DNA from: Fomitopsis serialis
Taxonomy: Eukaryota; Basidiomycota; Agaricomycetes; Polyporales; Fomitopsidaceae
Length of the DNA: 64,000 nt
NCBI RefSeq assembly: GCF_022376445.1
Contig: NW_025955065.1
Span: forward strand, 62,001-126,000
Direction of reading: 5' to 3'
The notes under the pieces: model-generated
Seen by the model: the letters and a program-made list of their open reading frames with translations, nothing else
Told to the model about the DNA's origin: nothing
Databases searched by the model: none
Shown here: positions 9,871-22,160 of the stretch, one piece after another
Position numbering within the stretch: position 1 is the first letter of the stretch
Layout: every line of letters begins with the position of its first letter
Program-made: the position numbers and the translations under genes

Positions 9871-10635
9871 CCATAGAAGTATTGATTAGGATCACTACGG
9901 TATACCGTACTGTATACATCCTGCCCAGCCAAATGCATTATACACCTACTGATGTCGGTTGCACGATCCTCATCGTACAAGCCGACGCGTCGGCCGCCGT
10001 CGGCTCATGCGATGGTGTTCCGCGAGACTGCGCGTCGGCTGTAGGATGAGGATCGGTGAGAAAGTGCTGCTTGGTGTGAGCGTTGATGCGGCTCTGCTCC
10101 GGATCTGCGCCGTGGGCATAACTGTAGCTGTAAAAGAACTCAGTGTGTCCCGAAGGCGCTCGGATGTCTCATTCCTGGTCGTCTCCGCCGCGCAAGCCTG
10201 CTTACTGCTGTTGGGGTGCCGCCCAACATATTGGCTGGGAACATGACTGGTGAGTTATGCGCTCTTGTCGATGTTCACCGCCAGTCGCACAGAGGGATGG
10301 TACGCATACAACCATTCAGTATTCGTTGTGTATTGACAAAGACCACACGTAGGCCTCTGTACCCCTTGGCCCAACCACGGTTTCCCTGTAGGTACATTGA
10401 TGTTGCCCCGGAACCGCCGTTATAGCGCAATCTATGGCATGTATCTTCCCTCACATGTCACTCTGCGACCGTCGGGACTCTTGTCGATTCGACACTCAGC
10501 GGCGTATCTGTCCATCAGAGCACCACAAGCTCGGAATCGGTGGCATACGTCCTCAATCGCGTCGCCAATTGCAATGCGCCACTTTTCGGTGCGCTTCTGT
10601 GGACAGCCCCGAGTCGTCGCGTCCCCCACCCTGAG
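9871..10635. other. Distal upstream block of DUF6535 copy 1
   Basis: No complete gene. The stretch 10205-10255 is conserved upstream of copies 3 (47545-47600) and 4 (54505-54560). In all three the frame reads AVGV.P.I followed by NMTG, and a donor follows (GTGAGT, GTACGT, GTGAGT), so it may be an exon of an unrecognised upstream transcript. The remainder contains short frames only. Confidence 0.4.
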
Positions 10636-10756
10636 CTACGTGAGGTTGTGTGATTGAGTCCACCACATGCAGCTGCCTTTCACCCTGCCCTGTCCTCTCG
10701 CTCTTTCGGCCCCGTTGCATCTCTCTAGACTAGACTCATCATCATCCGACGCCGTC
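10636..10756 (+). promoter_or_regulatory. Proximal promoter of DUF6535 copy 1
   Basis: The box CTACGTGAGG starts 121 bp before the ATG and is followed by a pyrimidine-rich stretch (CCTCTCGCTCTTTC, GCATCTCTCT). The same arrangement precedes copies 2 and 3 at almost the same distance, and a variant precedes the truncated copy. Spacing and conservation suggest a shared core promoter without an obvious TATA box. Functional role is inferred. Confidence 0.5.
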
Positions 10757-13700
10757 ATGGGCCCGTCCGAGGTGCGCACTGCTATTCTTCGCTGGCACAG
10801 CAGGAAGGCTGACTATATTTCTTTGTATCCGTGTATTGCATAGCAGTCGTCGGACCACTCTTCTATCCGATACAATCGAGGTATCGAAGGAGACCCAGAG
10901 GCTCTCGACCCTAAGCCAACGTCCTCGCCAAATATAGCCTTCCATCGAACGAGTTCTAGCGAAAACTCTGGCTCTGCGTCTGGGTTGCCAGTGAGTATAA
11001 GCGGAGCTGAAGAGCGAATAGGATCACTTACCTGTATACACAGGCATCAAGCCCGGTCGGCGGCACAGGTACCACGGCAACCTCCTCGTCGCCCCATGAC
11101 ACAATGCCTGTAGCTCCAAATGACGTGAGCGTGAACAGTAATTATCCAACTGCGTGTCAATATCTGACATACGTCAGAAGAGTTCGAATGAGCGGTCGGA
11201 TACCAGTGGAACGAAAAAATCCCCTGAGTCGGTAGACCACTCGGCGAAGGATGCGACAACGCCCTCAGAAATGGAGACCGCTCTATACAACGTACTCGAA
11301 AGGTTTATGAAGACGCGGGAGCCGCAAATGCCGTCGGCTACGATGGATGAACCCGCTTTGTTCAAAGTATTCGAGGAGTTTATGAAGCCACGGGAGCCGC
11401 AAACAGCGCCAGATGCGTGGTTGAAGCTGGCAGATACAGCGTGGACCTACGAAAAGGACCGTGCAGAACGATGGCGGAATGAAATCAACACACTCCTCGT
11501 CTTTGTGAGTCACGCTCACGCCTCCGTTCTACATAGTGATCTGGCGAAGAGCAACCGAGATAATTATGATTCCCTTGCAGGCCGGCTTGTTCTCCGCAGT
11601 CCTCACCGCTTTCGTGGTTCAGTATTATGCTGTTTTGCTGCCAGCAGCTGACCCCAACACGGCCATCCTTGAGCGCATACTATCCGCACAACTCGGTAAC
11701 ACGGCTACGAACGCCATTGTCGCGGCCGCCAGCTCCTCGAATTCGGTGCTGATGCCGATGCCGACGGTTCTTACGAACTCCTCGTCTACAAACTTACCCT
11801 CGCCACCCACTGCACCCCGTTGGATTGCTGCGCTGTGGTTCGTTGCCCTGGTCTTCAGTCTCAGTGCCGCATCCGTCGGTTTAGCCGTGAACCAATGGCT
11901 GAACTTCCACGTGACAGAGAAAGCTGGGCTGCAAGACGCTGCCCAGAAGGCTTGGACGTGGCAGCTTCGTAGGCACGCAATGGACAAGTGGAAAGTGGAG
12001 TTCATGGTCGGCATCCTTCCGTTTCTCCTGCAGGTCGCCCTCGTCCTCTTCCTCGTCGGGATTGTGGGCTACCTCTGGGAGCTTGGCTTCGACATCGCCA
12101 TTCCGAGCACGGTCTTCGTCGGTGCCTTGCTTCTCTTTCTGGCTTTCACCTCCGTGTCACCCGCATTAGTCGATTACAGTGCCTACAAGTCGCCCCAAGC
12201 GTGGTGGATCCGCAAGGCCTGCAAACCCATGTGGCTGGTGGTTCACTGGGTCCTCCTGCAGTTGTGTCGGACGGTCTTTCTCTTCGTCGACCGAGTCGAC
12301 GGCTGGATTATTTCTCTGACTAGGTCTCGGTCCGATCGCGTAAAGCGCATATACCACCGGATAAAAAGGATCCGCGATCATTCACTCCCTCAGCGTCGAT
12401 CGTACGTGCGTACATTGATGGACGCATCTGACTGGCTGGCACATGAACAGTCATGTTTGGGCGACTGGACCACCCGCAGCGAAGCAAAGTCCCTATTAAA
12501 GGACATCTATTCCATTGCAGACGACACAGACGTCCTTCGCGCGATGGCGACCTGCGTGCGGGCGATGCCTATTGCCCGAGCAATCGAAAATGTGACGGGG
12601 ATCGGCCAAACTATTTTCGACGCCTTGTCAAAACGACAGAATCCGCGTTCACAGGCATCCGGACCCTCTGTGTCGGCATCTGGTAGTCAACTGCAATCCG
12701 ATGGTTTGGACAGCACCTCTACGGCTTTGATAGGTCGCATGGCGCTGGACACGTTCACCCGCGCGCACACAGAACTTGATGACAGCCCTCTTGACTTGGA
12801 CTCCAACCGTTGCTTAGCCGGACTCATTCGCGCTATGCCTCTCGCCGATGGAAGCAAGGCCTGCATGACTTTGTTTCAGCATCTAGACAATGATCGACTG
12901 TCTCCGGAACAACGAAGGGCCACATTGGATGTTGTACAGAACATTTACATGCCGGTCGACTTCCTCGCGGAGGACAGGGACTACTTTGAACCTATGATGC
13001 AGGAGGCGAGAAAATACGAGTGTGCGCCGCATACCGAGCTCTATCGTCTGCGCGACCTTCACAGTAAGTCAAAGATCGCTTCAATCGCAAGGGGCGTAAG
13101 CTGAAATTCGACATAGACTGGGTATGCATGCAGACTGCACTCACGACGGTATACGCACACCGCGACCCTGTATCCACCATTCAAATCATAACAACCGTTG
13201 TGGCCATATGCATGTTGTCCGTCAAAAACGGGCACACATTGCCAGCCGAGCCGTCGAGGGGAGCTTACCTGGCCAACATGCTCCGCCGATTTGACGAGTA
13301 CTTGGCTACCCTCCGCCGCAAGGAGATGCGAGACGCTGTGCAACACCTCTCTCCCGCGGCCATATACAGACTCGATTGGGTGTTGTGTCGCATGGCCTTC
13401 GGGGACATCTATGGATCCTTGAGTACGACTGAGATTCGCCGGAACGTCATGATGTCGACAAATCACATCGAGCGGCGACTCCAGTGGCTGCTGGGATGCG
13501 ATGAGTGGACGCCACCAGGGACGGTCCAAGGGTTCAGCGTTGACTTGCAATGGTACGTGAAGTGGACACAACAGCGCCTAGAACGACATCATGGGGACTC
13601 GAAAGGATGGCTCGAATGCGCTCCAGATGAGCCCCAGAACGAAGGCGATCGATGCGTCGACTTCCCGCAGGCGGCTGACCCAGAGCCTACATCGGAAGCT

Positions 13701-14278
13701 GAGGACGAGCAGGACCCACCGGAGCCGCGAACGGACAGTCCGACGCGATCTATCACTCAGCCCCTGTAAGCAGTGAATCTCATACTCCACTCGACCGCCG
13801 CTGACGACTCGGAGCTTGTTCTAGCGTTGACGCAGTACACAGACTCGAGGGATCCACGGCGCAGGAGCCGGACATCGAGATGCAGCCCGTAGGAGCTGGC
13901 TCGAACTCAGCACCCGATGCCCCCAATGCGACGCGCACCGCAGCGACAGCCGTCAGCGGAGTCACGCCGGAGACCGCTACGATGCTCAACGGATCGTCGC
14001 AAGGGTCGGATGCAGCCCAGACCGAGCACTCGCAGCCACTAGATGCTACCGAACCGCGTGCAAACGACTCCGATGTCGCACGCGGAGTCGCAGAGACAGG
14101 AACATCCGCGGACGAAGGTCGTCGGGGCGGACTCGCAGGCGCAATCGAGCAGGCGGATGAACGTCAAGGCGGCGACGCGCGTCGGAGTCAGGAGGTGTTA
14201 GCTGCACTGGGCGACACACTCACGCAACCGTCCGAGTCGCACTGCGAGCTGGGCAGCGGGAATCAGAACAACTGCTGA
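10757..14278 (+). CDS. DUF6535 membrane protein, copy 1 (1,051 aa, 7 exons)
   Basis: Predicted integral membrane protein of the basidiomycete DUF6535 family, function unknown. Exons: 10757-10771, 10844-10990, 11044-11124, 11178-11504, 11581-13063, 13117-13765, 13825-14278. All junctions keep frame and use GT-AG. The signature lies across exons 4 and 5: AWTYEKDRAERW, then LLVF/AGLFSAVLTAFVV. Four membrane segments are near residues 187-210, 271-296, 335-358 and 365-387 (VNQWL after the second, LLQVALVLFLVG in the third). The N-terminal ~180 residues are Ser/Thr/Pro-rich and hold two copies of an FMK-REPQ helix repeat. The C-terminus is acidic, Asp/Glu/Gln-rich. Compared with copies 2 and 3 it lacks the 53-nt intron near 13590, and its 53-nt intron at 13064-13116 must be spliced to keep frame. 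The start was chosen because MGPSE and the following intron are conserved in all copies. Confidence 0.88.
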
Positions 14279-15330
14279 TTCGGAGGTCGTAGGATGCAGG
14301 TGTCGACGTGTACGTCGTGCGTTGCTGGATAGGTCATCGTCGCCGAATGCTGACGTCGATGTCCATTGCAAGCGGGCAGTGTGGGTCGATTTTTTACGAA
14401 CCGTGACCGATGATAGACAAATTTCTCGGTGCAGAACGATGTCTTCGACCGCGATGGGGTGTTTTCTCGTATGTATACACTTGTTCTCGACTCGGATGCA
14501 GCTGTTCGTGACGTTTTGATAAGCTATGGTCTGGGCGTTTCGATACACACGGGCTTACTGAATGTCTACGATGCACCTGTATTCGCACACCAGATTTCCT
14601 GGACCTTCCATGAGTGAGGTGATGCTGTCCGTTGTTCGTATCGTGCTGCGTACTAGTTCGTTCCGTACAATTGCAAACCACCTCCCGTACGTCTGTTTGG
14701 AAATCTTGTTGAACTATCGCATGTCAATGTAACGCACCATGTTCCGTCGTCCCGTCGAGCAATTTGCGACAAGCAAGAGCGGGTTGAAGGGGAAAAGAAT
14801 CATATTGTGAGTTCCGAACATACTTCGCGGGGCCGTTACAACATGTGCCGCCGCGTCCACTAGACAACACTATCTGCAGTCTTCTATGCTACCCTTGGGA
14901 TAGCAACGCTCGTACGTCGCGCCGGGCTGGCGGACGTGCGTCGGTCACTGCTGCACCAGCATCTGCGTAGACAAGTGAGGTATAGGACATACCGTAGTCT
15001 CGTCCCTCAGTCATCACCACTCCCGCTCTCATGAGCCTCGCATGCAGCGAGTCGCAGCCTTCCCGTCTCCTCTGGAACTCTCTTCCTCCATGTACTCATG
15101 CCTGGAATCCTGGCGGAAGGGAATCACCTTCGACGCGGTACCACTTGACGTGACTGTTGAGCGTGAAGCCAGTTCAGTCGAGGAGGCGGATGCTGGGCAG
15201 CGCTCGCGGATGAGTTGACATTGTGGATAGAGCGTGAAGTGAGTATATACATCCAAAGGGATCTGTAACGGAGCAGGAAGCCGGGAACTGTAGACGACCG
15301 AGACAGGACGTACCGCCGGCAGGAGGCCTC
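14279..15330. other. Conserved 3' flank of DUF6535 copy 1 (3' UTR and beyond)
   Basis: About 1 kb downstream of the stop is recognisable after all four complete copies: TACGTCGTGCGTTGCTGG, TAAGCTATGGTCT, a CGACAAGC/AGAGC motif and GAGTCGCAGCCTTCCC-like words in the same order. No long frame is common to them, so it is best read as 3' UTR plus duplicated intergenic DNA. Confidence 0.55.
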
Positions 15331-18170
15331 AGAGTCACAGGCGGTGGGAGCTCAGACGACGTCATCCGACTCCTTGAATCGGACCGCCTAATGGGGATTC
15401 CATCAGTGTGTATGCGCACGAAGACGGGGCGGCTTGAAGTCCAAGGCGGTATGCGATGTCCAGGACGACCCCGAGGCAGACGTCAGCTGAGCCCAGCGTC
15501 CCGCCCGTCATGCGCCCGTGTTCTTGTGGCGGCGGCGTGCTTCGTGCGACTCGGGAGATGCGTGTGCAGCTCAACAAGTTGCGATGAGTCGATTGAGGGT
15601 CGGGGAGTGGTGGATGGCAATGTCGCCCGGCGCCAACTGCCAGAGCTCGTCGAGGGTCCGCCGTCTCCGACAATCGTCCGAGGCGCGTCTTGGGCGTGTC
15701 GCAGGCCGTCGTTCCCCTCCACTGACGACAGTGACCCTCAGCGAGAACTATCGCGCATCTTCTTCTCCTCGCCGTGCTACGCTGGCAGTCGCCGTCCACG
15801 TAGCCTCCCAATGGCACCCACCTCAAGAGCCCCGCCTCTGCTGCACTCTTCCCCGGCTACTCGCCAATACTCTACGCATGGTGACCTGCGCACGCTTCCT
15901 CTGGCCCCGCTCATGGATATAACTTGAAGACCTCCCGCTACGTTAGCCTTCATCCCTGGCCAGTCCTCGTACCCGCCCTCCCAGGAATGTCGACCGCTGA
16001 ACGACATCAATCCCGCCGGCGTGCCACCTCGTATCTCTGTGCGCTCCTGCCCATTCGGCTTGCTGTGAGCATACTCACTTACGAGTCTCTCGACTACCTG
16101 AAGTAAGCATTGTCAGGTCCTTTGCTGGAGTAACCCTCCTGTTGATTGTCGAGTACCGTGGGCGAAGCCGCATGCGTGTCTTCGCTCGTTGTCCTTCAAG
16201 TGGTAGTGGTCGGCCAGGGCAGTGATTACGGGTGAGTACCGCGCCTCTGTAACGCGCAACGGACGATAACGTGAGCCGGGACATGAGACAGGTAAGGCTA
16301 CGTGCCAGCAAAGCTAGCTCAAAACCGGAGATGTGCTACTGGTAAGTAGGTTGTCCGGAATCACGCCTCGCCTTCAGATCTGACTCACTCTCTACTCTTC
16401 TCGTGGCCGGTATCGCCATGAGCATCCGCTGCCTTGTCGACCCTCGCGAGACTTCGTTTCACAGGATGTACACACAACGCAAGTGCGTAGTAGCATCTGC
16501 TGACCGGCGGCGGGTCTACAGGGACGTCCGTCATTCGAGGCAGAGTGTCGATCGAGAGACACTGTGACGGAGTGGATCCCGCCTTAGTCTGCCGAGCCCT
16601 GCGCGATCGAGCGTGGTATCGCCCAAGCATCATCCAATCCAGCCGTTCCACCGGGAGCATTCAACCACGTTCCTTTCTCCCGCCTACACGATTTTCATCC
16701 ACGGCGGCCCACCGATTCACACACCGAGTGCGCCGAACACGCTCTGCTCGCGAATCATACTCCCCGAAGGTGAGTTTACGCACACGGAGGTCGCTGCCGG
16801 CTCGCTCGCATGATCCATCGAATCTCCATCGGGCTCGCGGCGAACCCCACTGTGTCTCTGTACGTCATGGAGAATCACAGTGTACACCCGCGCCTCCAAG
16901 ACTAATGCATACAGCTGACCCGGTCCCCACAGCGGTCGAACTTGGCGTCGGTCCCCGGGATGAACAGGATCTGATATGGTGAGTTCAATTCGTCGATAGC
17001 GTACAATGCTGCGATGTTTCATGTTGTTAGCCGCAGCGTGTAGTTATTAGCTACCTTGTAATCCTACTCGCGCAGGCTGCCGTATCGCGTTCACTCTTCA
17101 TGCGATCTTGTCTGGTCATTGTTTAGTGCGCAATCCAAGGTTGTCTGCTGTGCCTGTGTCGTCATCAGAGATCAACCCCATCAATGCCGGGCTCCACGTC
17201 GATAACTGGAGGCCAGCCATCTTGAATCGGACGCGAGGCTGCGCAGAACCCGCAGACTAGATAGCCCGGCTCAAGGCGGTCCGTCGATCGAGGAGGCCCG
17301 AAGCGCGGTACGTTTCACCTCTTGGTTTAGCGTGCTGGCTGATCACATCCCCCCGTCATGAAGTACCTCAGAGAGTCGGACCCGACGCGTCGTTTGCGAC
17401 AGATCCCCTGTCCTCAAGACCGACGCTACATCCGACTCGTAGGTCCCAGTAGACGATAAGGCTTGTCCTGGAGGTGTGGAGCAGCTCGCATGGCCGCGAC
17501 GAAGCCTGTCCGGACGCCGATTGAGGTGCGACCCTCGTTTCCCGCAGAGACATTGTGTCCCTGCCATGGTGATGACTGCGCGCACATGGCACCGTGTGGT
17601 TCACCCCGTATTCTGTAGATACAGGTCCTTGCCATTGCCCTCGGACAGCCTCTAATGTCGCCAGTGTTCTCTATTAGGTATTGGCAGATGCACCGTACGT
17701 TGTCGATACCCACTGCCCGTCTATTACTCTAAGTCTCTATGCCATGTATTTCGCCGCTCGTAGGACATACAGATGCCCGTCGACGGCTTATGCCGTCACA
17801 GGGAAATTGGACGATAGTCCCCAGCTATGCGCGACACGCGATGACATCGGTCCTTGTTTCAGGTGGCTCGCCAGTGGTCTGTGTAGTAGCAATGACTGGT
17901 CCGGTACGACCGCAGACGACCGGTAGCGATGCAATCTTGCGCGCTTCACGGACGGACGCTAATTTTAGTTCCGCGGCTCGACGTTCTTGACGTCAGACCA
18001 CCTCCTTCCTTCAAGCTGGTTCAAGTTCCTGGCCGCTGCCTCGACCTCCCACACAGCAGCGACGACTCGACCAGCGGACGACCACTCGAGACGGGCTCTA
18101 TGTATCGGCACGCCAGCAGCGCGAGGACGGACGTGCACGGACGGATGGCGTGAGGAGACGCGTGGCACCG
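15331..18170. repeat. Segmental duplication, downstream block 1 (pairs with 29090-31760)
   Basis: Collinear and highly similar to 29090-31760 (for example CAATGTCGCCCGGCGCCAACTG, GGAATGTCGACCGCTGAACG, CACGGAGGTCGCT, CACCTCTTGGTTTAGCGTGC in order). Opposing open frames of 80-180 codons exist, but they do not agree between the two copies. On the - strand 16870-17010 a frame reading AIDELNSPYQILFIPGTDA has a counterpart AIDRLDSPYQILFILGTDA at 30650-30770; this is the best coding candidate in the block and is unidentified. Confidence 0.6.
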
Positions 18171-21100
18171 TATGAGCTGGGTAAGCGTCTCGAATGCTTA
18201 CGCACGACGCTCAGCGGTCTGATCGTACGCCAGCTGTTACGTTCCTGTCGCGACACCCACTTCGTATGGTACCCAACGTTGCCCCTGTCGCCCTCGGTCG
18301 CTCACCACTCTCGCTCTCCTAAATACCGCCACCTCTACGCGCCGCCCACGTCGATGCGGACCAGAGTCGCGTCTAGCACCCGTGTGCTACTTTACGGCCA
18401 GGGTCCGTGAACGCGTGGCCTGAGATACGCGTTCCACGCTTTCCAGCTCGGTATGCGCGAGTTGGTGGACTGCTCTGCAACCCGCAGAATGGCCTCCTGA
18501 GCTGGCAGCGCTGGAGAGGGTTGAGTGGCGGTACGTATCTGTGTCTCGTGTGCCGCGATGTTCACTGACGACGGGCGAGCTACGTCAGCACGCACGAAGT
18601 CATCATGAGGGCGCGACGTACGTACTGGTGATACGAGCAGGGTGGATGGGTTGGATGGCACGAGACGTGGGGGGCGAGAACGGGCTGAGCTGGTGGACGG
18701 GTCAGACGGTACGAGCATCAGCCCACGCACAGACGCACGTCACTGAAGGGTGGACGCGCAGACCGACGCGTCGGGATCCACTCGCCGTACTGCGGTGTGC
18801 ACCGAGAGACCTGGGAAGAAAAGTCAGCGACAACGGGATCAGTCGGAGGAAGGACGTGACTGGATTCGGAAGGCTGGATTCACGTTGCGCACAAGACAGG
18901 GATCGGGGAAAAGAGGGAGGAAGGCAGTCGCGGGCAGAAAAATGTGCGAACGCAGGTCGCCTTCTCCACGCGCTCACGAACGGCAGAAACGTGGACCGAC
19001 GGACGTACCAGACGTTGCCCACCGGACGATGAAGACAATCACTGCGACCGCAACGGCAACCTTCTCCCATGTTGCTGTACCGACTGCTGAGGGTGAAGGA
19101 AAGGAAGCAATGAAGGCGGGGAGGCGGAGCGCTGACGTGCAGCGCGGTCAAATAGAGCTCTGAGCAGTGCGGCATTTGACCGGCAACTCACCCACAGGCT
19201 CTGCCACCCGCGATATGGCCTCCTTCTCCACGACGCTTAACGCACTGCCGATTGAGCCGACGGGAAGCTTGCTGATAGCCCGCAAGTCGCCCTCGAGTCG
19301 GCGTCCTGCGATGACGCGAGCACCCAAACGCGCTCCTGCTCCCTTGATTGGCTGCCGCGTCGCTCTTTCGACCGCGCCCGCTCTTGCCGCCTCTTGCTCA
19401 CTCCCACCCTTGTGCACCGCTGTCTGTATGCTTTCCTGGCATCTGCTGCTGGCTGCTGGTCTTTCCTCCCGACGTCTCTCCCCCCTCCCCGCGCCTGCCC
19501 TGCACGTTTCCCGTGCCTGCCGGCCCGCCAGGCTCATGCCCGCACCGAGACGAACCCAGCGGCACTTACAACACCCAGTTTCCGGTCATCGCACGCATAT
19601 ATCGAGATGACTCGTCTCTCCAAGTCTTGCCGCCGACTTTCCCCTTCCCCATACACGCTCTCTCCGCCCGTTCCGTGGCCCTCAGACGCTCCCATCCGCA
19701 ACCTGGACCCTTTCTGCACCCATTCCGAGTCATCCGAAGTGATCCTGCTCGCGGGACGGCACGCGCGGCGGTATTCTCTGCGACATACCCCAAGCGCCCG
19801 AAATCGATCCCCGTACGCTCTCCTCGCGGTCTCTGGCCCTCTTGTATGCCCCGTTCGACGGCTCCTGAGCGTATATATCCGATTGTGAACGTACCCGGTT
19901 GTGCGTTGGGAGGTACGTTGCCCAAGTCGCGTCGTACGCCGCTTGCCATGCCCGGCTAACGTCCCCGACGATCCTCGCCCTGTGTTGCGACACCAGGCAC
20001 GGCACGGGTGGTCAGGAACATGCGTAGTCGATTACGCCCGTGGCTGTTTCGCGTCCAGAGCCGATCTATGGGCGCAGTGGACACACAACCCGCCGTGATC
20101 ACACTACTGCGGCAGACGCCCATTCCCCGCATTCCATACGCCCCAACGCTGACGGGGAACACAGCCAGCAACCACGCATTGGTACGTGGGTAAAACCCAT
20201 TCATACGTGAGATCTAAGTACTAATCTGCTGCGTCCTGCCCGTGCTCCCGCCGAACTGATGACTCCTGCGCTTCAGCTGCTTACACGGACGGGCAATGAA
20301 CTGTATGCGTTAGACGATGCCAACCGATGACTTCACTTGGGCTACCACCTCCGGTCGCCGCACAACCTCTCCGCAAACGTCCGCGAAACAGCCAGGCTCG
20401 CCCCTCGTCGCACGATGAGACATTGCCCTCCTGCCTGCTGAGCAAACGAGGGTCCCGCGAAAGCACTCGTCAAGACCGGAGGACGGTCTGCGCCGACCGC
20501 TCTCGCAGGCTTACCTACCGACCTCGGCTGTCCTCCTACACCGTGCGCCCGACCGCCTCCTCCGACCGGCGGCGAAAGCGTGGCGTCGTCTTCAAGATGG
20601 GCTGCTCGACGACGCTCTGGTCTAGTCTTGTGGGACAATGAGTAACCTGACGAAGTGATAGCGGAGTGGGCCACGGGGACGATGTAGGACGCGACGTGCG
20701 TACCGGGGACACGAGCAGGCGTGCGGGCTGGACGACAAGGGGCGTAGAGGTCGAGAACGGGAGCTGGTGGAAGTGTCAGGCAGTACGAGCGCCAGCACAC
20801 GCACGGACGCACCTCACTAAAGGGGTGGACGCGTAGACCGCCGCGTCGGATCCACTCGCCGTGGCCCGGCGTGCAGTGAGAGACCTGGGAAGAGAAGTCA
20901 GCAACAACGGGATCAGTCGGAGGAAGGACATGACCAAGGCCACAAACCTGGGTGCGCGTTGTGCGGAAGACGAGGACGGTAGGCAAGAAGGAGGAGGGTA
21001 GTAGAGAGCAGATGAAGGTGCGAACCCAGATCGTCGCCTTGTCCACGCGCTCATGAACGACAGAAACGCGGACCGACGGACCTCTTGACGACCTCCGCAC

Positions 21101-21180
21101 GCACCACGACCGAGTCCCGCTGGACGCCCGTCCCGTGGTTCATGCTGACTAGTAGATAGGGCGGCTGCCATCGCTCAGTG
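18171..21180. repeat. Upstream block of copy 2, with an internal partial duplication
   Basis: 18000-19070 matches 45200-46230. Inside it, about 18600-18930 is repeated at 20690-20940 (shared GGCGAGAACGGG, GAGAGACCTGGGA, GATCAGTCGGAGGAAGGAC). On the - strand each copy shows a good acceptor (CTGAC, pyrimidine run, CCCAG) before GTCTCTC, suggesting an ancient spliced transcript. 19170-20200 holds C-rich + frames and hydrophobic - frames without recognisable domains. No gene is called. Confidence 0.5.
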
Positions 21181-21840
21181 ACCGACTCTCCGACGCGTAG
21201 CGGGGACTGTCCACTCTCGGCAGCAAGGTGAGCAGCTTTGCCTGTCAGTGCACCGAGGCTGACGAGCTATCGGACGCAGCGAGGCCCGCCACGTACCGGG
21301 ACACGCGCCATTGCGCGATGGTCGGCAGATTCGTCGTCAAGTCATACAGCACGGCGTCGCCCAAAGGGCATCCGCATTCTGAATCAGCATCGAGGCGCTG
21401 GACGACGCGACGTCCATGTCTAGATTGGTCGCTCGCACCGACCTGGCGCCCCTGGGCTCGCTCAACCGCGCGATCTATACGCCAACCCGCGCCTCCCCGG
21501 CTGTATTCACGGGTTCCCCGGTCTCCTCGTGCCCGCGCCATGCTGGATCGTGCACCGGACGTCGCAGGAGGTTACCCTGCTTAAGTGGACGAGTCGGTCT
21601 CCTGAACCGAGCGATCGACTCTCATTCATCCTGACCCGGTGTCCTTGAGACGAGCCCAACGCAGACCCTGCATATACTCTGCCATGGGAACTACCCGGTG
21701 AGCGACGCTCAGGCCGATCCGACTCGCTGCTTACTCAAGTAGCGAGCACGTCCTCGATTGGTTGCAGACTACAAACGACAGTACTATGTACAGACACTAG
21801 TACGTACTCGAGTCCTCCTGTAACCAGGCTCGTACCCTGA
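21181..21840. repeat. Dispersed flank repeat, copies of 3190-3545 and 46310-46830
   Basis: Shares GCATCGAGGCGCTGGACGA, GGTCGCTCGCACCGA and CTGGGCTCGCTCAACCG with the copies at 46.4-46.7 kb. It is the same block seen inverted at 3.2-3.5 kb. Frames are short and broken. Confidence 0.5.
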
Positions 21841-22160
21841 CCTATATATTTGTTGAGAAGAACTCTGGGTGACCGGATGGAATGAAGTCACCGACGTTGA
21901 ATTGCGCGGCAACAAAGAGGTACTGCGACAATGAGAGTTACGCAGTCGGCGAATGAGAAGGAGAGTGCGAACCGAGACCCTTGCCCTCAACGACGAAAGC
22001 GAATCCACGAGCGAGACGCGAGGAACAGCGGGCTTCCAGATACTGTAGGAGCGCACTGAAGAAGATCGGCATGCGGTTGTTGCCGTGAGTGTTGAGAGAA
22101 TGTCCAGAGATGACGGCTCCGAGACGGGTACTTCGGGTGAGATATGGAGACGTTGCTGAG
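21841..22160 (-). pseudogene. Decayed unidentified coding segment, copy 2
   Basis: A - strand frame reads HGNNRMPIFFSALLQYLEAR, then FAFVVEGKGLGSHS and, after a stop, LSLSQYLFVAAQFNVGDF. Partner of the relic at 3700-4075. The family is unknown, and the stop codons argue against a working gene. Confidence 0.3.

Noticed and set aside
15362..15927. Opposing 154- and 178-codon frames
   Set aside because: The duplicate at 29.1-29.5 kb breaks both frames with indels, so neither is maintained.
18392..18730. - strand frame paired with a similar one at 45550-45873
   Set aside because: The two are homologous, but changes are not concentrated at third positions and one has a stop within the shared part; recent duplication alone explains the resemblance.
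19348..19959. 203-codon + frame and overlapping - frames
   Set aside because: Low-complexity Pro/Ser/Arg product, not matched by the related block at 47.0 kb, and the opposite strand is equally open.
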